Assembly (NCBI GenBank): GCA_009599575.1
Contig: VWND01000002.1
Coordinates: 1,302,001-1,366,000, forward strand
Direction: 5' to 3'
Length of the DNA stretch: 64,000 nt
Source: Blumeriella jaapii
Lineage: Eukaryota; Ascomycota; Leotiomycetes; Helotiales; Drepanopezizaceae
Within the stretch, counting starts at the first letter, position 1, and each line of letters starts with the position of its first letter. Shown one piece after another: positions 56,837-64,000 of the stretch. The position numbers and the translations under genes are program-made. Under the pieces are notes generated by a model, which was given only the letters and a program-made list of their open reading frames with translations, was not told the DNA's origin and searched no databases.

Positions 56837-58249
56837 TCAGAGCTTCGATTGCTTGACCAGGATTTTCTGTAAGCCGTCCCTGAACTTGCTGTCCATTCCT
56901 TTCGATGCCGGCCGACCAGTCTCTCTCTCAACAAAGACGTGGACAAGTTCTCCTACCGATTTGACTTCCTCTAACCCCCGTTCAAAGAGTGCGACCTCAT
57001 ATGTGACTGAAGTTTTGCCGAGTTTGTTGACCCGAAGCGCGAGCTCTGCTACTGCAGGAAAGGCTATTGATCCAAAGAAATCACCGTGAGAGTGCACCAT
57101 TAGTCCATATCTGGGAGCAAGTTGGTCAGCCTATATACAGTATGTAGGTATGATTAAGGTGGTGTAACACCGAACGGCGTCGGCGAGGAGATTTGTGCGA
57201 AAAGGATACTTGCGCTGGATATTCACTCCATTGGCTTCTTAAGGACGAGAACTTTCTCAGAGGACATGAAATGAACATGTTCTAATACTCAAAACGACCA
57301 AAGTAAGGTGAAAGAACAGGATTGACATCGCGTACAGGGCGGAAAATGGCGACTCCAGGATGTTTCGGAGTACCCATCTTGTTCGACCCAGAGGAATAGC
57401 TAACTTACTGAGGTGATGTCGGTGGATGCAGTCCACACTCCTCAATGAGGTACGTGTTAACCACAGAGTCATATCTGAAAAGCATCAAAGTTGTTGAACC
57501 GGAAGGGCAGTGAGCTTCACTTACAAGAAGTCTACATAAGGTCAGCATACCAGGACTATAGATGGGATGAATCAATGTAGGTACTGTAAATGGAGTTGTT
57601 CATATGATCGTACTGAACCATATTTCAGTTATCACATTCGCAAAAGCGGAGAGAGTAGCGCGAGTAAAGAGTGTCCACCTGAATTAAGGTAGATTTCAGA
57701 CTTTCGAAAAATGAAAAGGGCTCGACTTCACGCAGAAAGTTGTACGTACCCTGAATGGGTAGGCTGTTAGCAGTTGTAAGATACCTCCGAAAGAGCCAAT
57801 CTATTAGCAACTCCAAGCCAGACCTACTGTTGAATGTGTTGAGGAATGGGAGCGTCCATGGCTTACATGTCGTTGTCTGACCACCTGGTCCGATAGTCCA
57901 TCAAGTACCCGTAGTCCTTCCTCCTGCGTTGTTTGAGGTCTTGTGGGCTCATGTCGACGTATCTAAAAAATTGGCTCCCTCGCCTAGGCACGCGAATATG
58001 CAGTTCACGGTCTTTGAGGATGCAAATAAGTTCTAGTTGATGGAGTTCAAGGTCATCATGGGGGGCGAGGAGAGCCGAGGTAGTTGTGATATTGTGTACA
58101 GCACCTGAGCTTGGGTCTGCTTGGCGTGCAGGATTGTCGCCGTGCTGCTGGGCTCGCGCAGAAATATTTTTTTCAGTTCGCGTCGACAACAGCGGTCTCT
58201 TGCCCAACACTGCCTGCGCTCCAGCAGTACACAATCTCACTGGCGCCAT
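56837..58249 (-). CDS. Hotdog-fold (4HBT-type) acyl-CoA thioesterase-like protein, five exons including a 7-nt micro-exon
   Basis: Proteins of this fold hydrolyse acyl-CoA thioesters. The conserved path reads DYRTRWSDNDM, YDHMNNSIYNFLYDSVVNTYL, EECGLHPP, then MVHSHGDFFGSIAFPAVAEL and LRVNKLGKTSVTYEVALFERG. Asp in WSDND, HMNNS and HSHGDFF correspond to the usual active-site region. Exons: 58249-57867, 57612-57585, 57531-57525, 57474-57409, 57110-56837. Exon 3 is only ACTTCTT, supplying the end of Asn, Phe and the start of Leu. Intron 4 is long (298 nt). The N-terminus (MAPVRLCTAGAQAVLGKRPL) is Arg-bearing and without acids, so mitochondrial import is plausible. Exons sum to 758 nt; one base is missing at the exon 1-2 junction, where GACAT|GTAAGC needs one more G to give Met before Tyr-Asp-His. 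Confidence 0.78.
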
Positions 58250-58302
58250 CACCGAGAATCATAGCGTTGCTCGCTCGTCGACGCGCTGCAGCCGCCAGCA
58301 CC
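58250..58302. promoter_or_regulatory. 53-bp divergent gap between thioesterase and PUS9 start codons
   Basis: The ATG of the minus gene is at 58249-58247 and that of the plus gene at 58303. Transcripts must overlap in their 5' UTRs or one start must lie further inside. GCGTTGCTCGCTCGTCGACG is the GC-rich core. Confidence 0.6.
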
Positions 58303-59698
58303 ATGGCGCTGGTGGAAGCTTCGCCGTCGGCGACGTCTTATCCTCCGCTCGAAGAAAAGAAGCCTCTCGACGAGCCACCTCCAGTTGCAATTACCCCCTG
58401 CGATCCATGGCCACGGCCGTATTATCTTGAAAATGGCTTGAGGCGTGTGGCGCCATATCACTTCACATACAATACATATTGCAAGGAGAGATGGCGCGGG
58501 CGCGAGTTACTGGACATCTTCGCGAGCGAATTCAGAGACAGACCACTGGAGTACTATGTACGTCCGAGAGATAGACAGATATCCAGAAATCTACTTACGA
58601 GTATAGCAAGATGCCATGAAACGCGGAGCGGTTACAGTCAATGGTAAGCCTGTGCCTACACCACAACACATTGTCAAGAATGGAGATATCATATCCCACA
58701 CCTTACACCGGCATGAACCTCCCGTCACCGCGTTGCCCATTTCGATCTTGCACGAAGACGAAGATATGATTGTCATAAACAAGCCGTCTGGCGTTCCGGT
58801 GCATCCAGCAGGTCGTTACAACTACAATTCGGTGGTGGAGATAATGCGGGCAGAACGAGGACACGCATGGAATCCATTGCCATGCAACAGGCTCGACAGG
58901 CTGACCAGTGGGGTCATGTTCATTGCAAAGCATCCGAAATCCGCAGAAGCGCTGAGCCTGCAAATCACCCAGAGAACCGTGAGAAAGGAATACGTCGCAA
59001 GAGTGAGGGGAAATTTCCCCGACGGTGAGGTCGTTTGTGACAAGCCAATTCTGCAAATATCTCCCAAACTAGGACTCAATCGTGTACGGGCGAATGGAAA
59101 GACTGCCCGGACCGTATTCAAGAAGCTTGCATACTACCCGCCCTCGACCAACAAAGACTCATCGCAACAGGCCGGCGCTGACGAAGGCTATTCGGTAGTC
59201 AGATGCCTTCCTGTGACAGGACGGACCCATCAGCTCCGGGTTCATCTCCAATTCCTCGGCCATCCGATTGCCAATGATCCAATCTACTGCAACCGACGCG
59301 TCTGGGGCGACAATCTCGGAGCTAACGATGCAGATGCGTCTCAGGATACTGACGAGGACATCATAACACGGCTATCGCGAATGGGAAAATCGGAGGTTGC
59401 TGATGCTGTGGCATACCACGATGAAATGGTCGACGAGTACAATAAAAAGAAAGCGGAAAAGATGTCCGGCGAACTCTGCGACGTTTGTCAAACACCACTT
59501 TACACTGATCCTGGCGAGCAGGAACTCTCATTATGGTTGCACAGCCTCCGGTACGAGGACGCCGGGGGCTCATGGAGCTATCTTAGTCCTCTTCCATCAT
59601 GGGCTTTGCCACCTCAAGGTTACGAAGGCCCTACCGAAGTCGGTGGAATGGAGGCACTCGTATCGGCGGTGAAGGATGAAAATCCCGAGATTGCATAA
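58303..59698 (+). CDS. PUS9: RluA-family tRNA pseudouridine synthase (Pus8/Pus9 type), two exons
   Basis: This enzyme converts uridine to pseudouridine, in the Pus9 group at tRNA position 32. Exon 1 (58303-58557) and exon 2 (58607-59698) are joined by a 49-nt intron (GTACGT..TATAG). The junction reads LEYY|QDAMKRGAVTVNG, the end of the S4-like N-terminal part. Catalytic motif: PCNRLDRLTSGVMFIAKHP, with Asp in RLD. Other family signatures: DMIVINKPSGVPVHPAGRY, VRKEYVARVRG, CLPVTGRTHQLRVHLQFLGH and PIYCNRRVWG. A C-terminal extension has CDVCQTPLYTDPGEQEL. The length is 448 residues, with no break. The Rib2 deaminase domain is absent, which favours Pus9/Pus8 over Rib2. The exact subgroup would need a tree. 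Confidence 0.9.
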
Positions 59699-61120
59699 AG
59701 ATTTTACGGCCAATACTGCACTTCGTAAAAACATCGGGTCGGCGATATTAACCGAGCCTGAATGCCAACGACTCAGTACTCGGCTCAGGTAGCGGATTAC
59801 CGAAAGTCAGTTATCGAAGGCAACTTAGACAAGCCTCCTGCCGGCCTTGATAGCTCGCGTAATTGAAAGAAACGCTGCTTTCGGTCTGCACCGCCAGACA
59901 TTCAACTCTTGACTGAAGCAACGTATGCCTTTCCCTACCATTGTCTCTATCTCTTGTTGGTCTACTTATGGTCACCTTTCACGTCAATTGAGTCATGGGC
60001 CAGCTGGCCGATGTTGGCCGCCAAAGAGCGTGCGGAGAGCTTATCAGGGACATTGGCATGGAAAAGGTTCGGATCCGTCAAATTTTCTTGGTGCTCCATA
60101 TTATAAACTCAGTCGGGTCAGCTTCTGCACAATTCAAGCATATTCCCTCCCTCATGGGCCACATGAACGCACACTCGAAGGTCAGAACAAGGGTCTTGCT
60201 AACAGCCCACAATAGGTTTGCCAGAGCCCTGAGAAATGTCTTGATTCAGCCTGAGAGGAAGTACGATGAGGTCCTTGGAATCCAATGAGAAAACACTACT
60301 CGCTCCAACAAAGCGTAGGCGCAGCTTCTTTGTGTTGGAAAGGTACAGGGTTTCACGTGGGATGGACCCTGCTCAGCCTCGAAAGCATGTGAAATGGTTT
60401 GTGTGTGATTTTGACGATGGAATAGGGATTTCATCATTTATGCTGCTTCCAACCGACCACTGTCTGACTGACCTGAAGCCTTCTTCGCATGCGAGAAGGG
60501 CGTCGTGGAATCGAGCGTTCTACCTGCCCTTCTATTTGATTACCATAAATCGTGAACAGGTACGGTTGGTTTCCAAAGACCGAAGTACCCTTGGTCTCTC
60601 CGTGGCAGATGTGGGGAAATTTGACTTTATGGTAGTGGCTCGTAAAAAGTATAAATTGTCGATGCCTCTGCCACTTCCCCGATCCATATTCATTTTACGA
60701 ATAACGGGACTGAACTAGTACCAGTATGTCAAACCTACCCATGCTGCACGTTCAGATGGCTGAAGTAAGCATCTGACACTCCATCCGAGCCAATTGAGTT
60801 AGGAACGCAATGGTATCCGTCGCCGCGATGCTTACTTTCCTCCCAAATTGTATGTCTTACATGGTGCAAGTTTGCCCATCGGGGACATGCCAGAGTTTCC
60901 AAAGCACGGCCTGTGACCAAACGGTTGGATCACATCTCCACTGATATACAGACGTCTTTCTTAAATTGCAATTTTGATATTCGACTTGCTCTTCCACTAA
61001 TTTACAACACTTCTCCACCTACTGCCGCCAGCACCCAACCTCCAAAGGCCGAGAAGAAAGATATCCTCCTCCGCTATACCAACCAGCCAAAGCACAGATA
61101 GCGCCAGATCATTCAACTAT
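59699..61120. other. Intergenic, two doubtful plus-strand frames
   Basis: Plus frames at 59995-60288 (97 codons) and 60266-60718 (150 codons; VKWFVCDFDDGIGISSFMLL) overlap slightly in different frames. Neither matches a family I know and no intron joins them well. They may be a decayed gene. Promoter of the bZIP gene is expected near 60900-61120. Confidence 0.4.
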
Positions 61121-63090
61121 ATGGCCGGCGATCAGTCTCAGTATTCCGAATCGAAGGAGCAGCCCATAGAGAGTGGGGATGCACCCAACAGCAAACCTGG
61201 GCCAAAACGCAGAGGTACGAGCAGAGCGTACAATTCCAAGTGTTTCGTTGTCCGCAGCGAAACTTCATTTTGAATTTCAAGTTTAACACATCCAGCATCT
61301 CGTGCTGGCACTCGAAGCGTCGCTTCTTTAACTCCGGAGCAACTCGCTCGAAAACGAGCGAATGACCGTGAGGCTCAGAGGTCGATTCGCCAAAGAACCA
61401 AGACTCATATCGAAGAATTAGAGCGGCGGATCCGAGAATTGTCAAAAGACAAAGATGTCAGCGATCTTGAGCAGATCAAGAGACGAAACGCCGAGCTAGA
61501 AGAAGAGCTCAGGCAGCTTAGGGGGGTTTTGGGACGCTCTGATAGCAGTGTGGCTTCTTCTCCTGAGCACACCAAGTTGTCCGGTAAGTGGAGCGGTCCC
61601 TATGGGTGGGGAGGCAACTATGTGCTTGCTTATAGCCAATACGTCCACCGAGCGATGAGTGAACGCTCCCGAACCCCATCCCGTGCCGGCAAGAAAAAAT
61701 GTCAGGTTGATGAATTGGACTGACGAAAACAAGCGCCATACGGCATGGAGACAGTAGAACAGCCACGGCATCCGCTTGCTTACTCTTCTTTTTGGGATAC
61801 AACGACTGGCATGGTGACTGAGCCGGGTGGATCGTTTTCGTCATTACCGACCTCAAGTGCTGGGGATTCACGCTCATCTTTCGCCTCTGACCAGTCAGGA
61901 TTGCATTCTGGGTTCTCCGATCTGGCGAGTTCAAGGTCTCACACCTCGAATTCGGCACCCCGGTCCCAAGACGTTACGAGTAGTAGCCCAATGACGACAA
62001 CGCCCACCCAGAGGGGAGAATCAAGCTTGCGGCCCCAATTCAGTAGAAGTAGATCTCATCCCCATGAGAATAGAAGTTCCGGTTAGTTTTTACCCAAGAG
62101 ATTTATAATTAGGCTGCCCTAACATGACGATAGGTCGATCAGCGAGCCACGTACCGGGGAGCGGACCTGCGAACGCAATTTTTTCCTCATCACTGGGTGA
62201 CCGATCGTTGTCCCCAATCGAAACCCCACCAACATCGATTGGCATGCCGAACAGCAACACTCGTTACATGCAGCCTCTGACCGGCAACCTCAAGAATGTT
62301 AGAATGGACTCACGACCATCAAAACAGCAGAACGAGACTACGTACGAGGCAAACCCAGGCACGTTTTCCAATGCGCCAGCCGTGCCAGCTTGGGCGGTTG
62401 AGTTGAATTTCATGCCAGCGACTGGGCCCATCGATAGTATCCTACTCGGTCTGGTGCAACGTCAGAGAGCTTTGGCTAGTGAGAGCATGCCGAAGAACTT
62501 GCTCATCGGACCTTATCATCCAAATATCAGAGCCCTCATTGGTCCAGAGATGTCAAACAACATCCACCCAGTTGCCTCCATACTCACAAATCTGTGCTTG
62601 AGGATCCCTTATTCTAGTCTTGCTGAGAGAGCGGCTGCGCTGTATTGCGTTTACCGCATGTGTCAGTGGCAAATCTGGCCATCTGTGGAGACCTACCGCA
62701 ATTTGCCCGACTGGTACACCCCAAGCTCCTATCAACAAACTACTGTGCATCCAATTTGGGTATCAATGGTAAGTTGAATTCCAAAACACGTGTTAAGTTG
62801 CTTACTGAACGGAACTGTAGCTGTTATGGGGAAAGATGCGAGACATTGTGGTTCAGAACCAGGAGAAGTATGCGACGACGGAGTTTCTGGATTTGTTCCA
62901 GACCAGTATCAATGTGAACTGGCCCTTCGGAGAGGAGGATATTTTGATGTTTGTCGGGGATGAAGTAAGGATGACGGATGCTTTTATTCAGCATTTGCAA
63001 ACGCTGGAAAACTTCAGCCTGGATGAGCCATTTCAACGACGATACCCAGAGCTCAGAGATGTCTGTAGATTCACAGAAGTTACTGCATAG
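61121..63090 (+). CDS. bZIP transcription factor with C-terminal DUF3425 domain, five exons
   Basis: The basic region and zipper are LARKRANDREAQRSIRQRTK then HIEELERRIRELSKD..VSDLEQIKRRNAELEEELRQL (residues about 50-125), with the fungal N-x(2)-AQ-R pattern of the DNA-contacting segment. The C-terminal domain (LVQRQRALAS, HPNIRALIGP, HPVASILTNL, LAERAAALYCVYRMCQWQIW, PSSYQQTTVHPIWVSM and WPFGEEDILMF) is DUF3425. Exons: 61121-61214, 61296-61583, 61734-62081, 62134-62768, 62821-63090. Introns are 81, 150, 52 and 52 nt; the 150-nt intron 2 (GTAAGT..CTGAC..ACAAG) is long and includes an alternative TATAG acceptor at 61635 that leads to a stop after a few codons. The exons sum to exactly 545 codons (544 residues). 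The target genes are unknown; relatives act in stress and secondary metabolism. Confidence 0.92.
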
Positions 63091-64000
63091 CAGATGGATA
63101 ATACAGATGGAATACAGGGACTGCATAGCAATACGGATGGGATGAATAATGTGTATCTGGCGTTGGTAGAAAAAAAGAACAGAAAGTCAGCGGCTAAACG
63201 TCAGGTAAGATCGCCTTTCAGAAAGGAAGGTTCGAACGAATGGTAGATTACATAATTAGATACTACTAATTTTATACATTGAACAATCTCTGTGGTATTA
63301 ACACAGCATTGAGAGTTTGCCTTATGTTGTCGTCGGTAGAGATGATTCTTTCTTCGTCTACCAACCGGAAAAAAGGGTTGTGGAACATCGCGACCTGACT
63401 TTTCAAGCACAGTCTTTTGACTACGTAAAGTGAGAGAGGCAGCAATCAAGCAATCAAAAGGGCGGCAGAAGGCACCATGGATAAATTCCACACGAAATAA
63501 CATTCAGCTATCAATAGCAGAGGTAAAACGAGGTGCCAAAAGTATTTGTGCTCGCCCTACATATCGCGCGACACGCTGAACAACGTCTCAACTACAACTA
63601 CTATTATAAGCGCTCTACGCAAGTCCTTTGCTTAATCTTTAGGACGTAACCGATGCAAGAGCGATCGACGAAATGATTCGGAGCGTGTTCAAAAGCGCAA
63701 AGCTATAGTATCAAAATCATGAAATTTTGAATGTTTGACTGGCCGGCGCACAGCTCTATTTGAATTGTGACAAATACTTTAGGGAAGCTTTGGAAGGCAA
63801 TATGCAATGACTGCGTTCGGAAATCCGTTCTTTGAAGAATAACAAGAAGAATATCGAGCAGTTGAAGCAATGGATTGAGAAAGCATAGCGGTCAGCTCCT
63901 CAGAAACTTATTGATAATTTAGTGCTTTCTGTATCTGATCGACTGCATGCATTGCCCAAAGCTCGAAGCTGGTATACGAGGTATTAAATGAGAAGACGTT
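63091..64000. other. Intergenic, nothing recognised
   Basis: This is the 3' flank of the bZIP gene and a mildly AT-rich stretch without a supported open frame. The minus frame at 63503-63201 (100 codons) has no recognisable features. Confidence 0.5.

Noticed and set aside
59995..60718. Two plus-strand frames as a possible small gene
   Set aside because: No recognised family, different frames, and joining them would need a shift of the opposite sign to the one-base losses seen elsewhere. Kept only as a note.

Overview
The window looks like nuclear DNA of a filamentous ascomycete (Pezizomycotina). Protein-coding genes have short introns (about 42-80 nt, with GTRNGT-like donors, CTRAC-like branch sites and YAG acceptors). 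The families found are typical of this group: a bZIP/DUF3425 regulator, an MHYT-domain membrane protein, an RGS protein and CIA1. A 20-kb block of LTR retrotransposons carries the C-to-T/G-to-A decay left by repeat-induced point mutation (RIP). A Dothideomycete-like host is a guess from the feel of the proteins, not something the sequence proves.

Layout. 1-14.9 kb: two genes on the minus strand (a large disordered protein at 1.6-5.1 kb and an RGS-domain protein at 7.4-8.6 kb) set in very GC-rich or microsatellite-rich DNA. 14.98-35.24 kb: an AT-rich RIP island made of two related Ty3/gypsy elements lying LTR to LTR on the minus strand. A third, unrelated gypsy element (22702-30056) is nested in the second, with a clean 5-bp target duplication and 413-bp LTRs. 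35.4-36.7 kb: a 1.25-kb terminal-inverted-repeat element flanked by TA, without a transposase. 36.7-40 kb: microsatellites, TAGGG/TTGGG telomere-like repeats and palindromic GTACAGTAC-type motifs. 40.7-63.1 kb: an ordinary gene-rich segment with CIA1 (minus), a protein with a tandem 56-residue duplication (plus), an MHYT receptor-like protein (minus), a small Cys-motif protein (plus), a Gfo/Idh/MocA oxidoreductase (minus), a decayed DOMON/cytochrome b561 gene (plus), an unknown nuclear-looking protein with a duplicated exon-intron unit (minus), a hotdog thioesterase with a 7-nt micro-exon (minus), a PUS9-type tRNA pseudouridine synthase (plus) and a bZIP/DUF3425 transcription factor (plus).

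A pattern runs through the genes. Several otherwise conserved reading frames (RGS, CIA1, MHYT twice, the unknown protein, the thioesterase, probably the 42-43 kb gene) each lack exactly one base, often within a run of identical bases. Five other genes splice to whole codon numbers. Uniform one-base losses point to consensus errors in the assembly rather than to many independent pseudogenes, and they affect every annotation here.

The genes do not form a single pathway or cluster. They are housekeeping (CIA1 for cytosolic Fe-S protein assembly, PUS9 for tRNA modification), signalling (RGS, MHYT), regulatory (bZIP) and metabolic (oxidoreductase, thioesterase). The most unusual biology is in the mobile block: the nested gypsy element has a plus-strand, Ala-rich open frame between its integrase and the 3' LTR, opposite to its pol.
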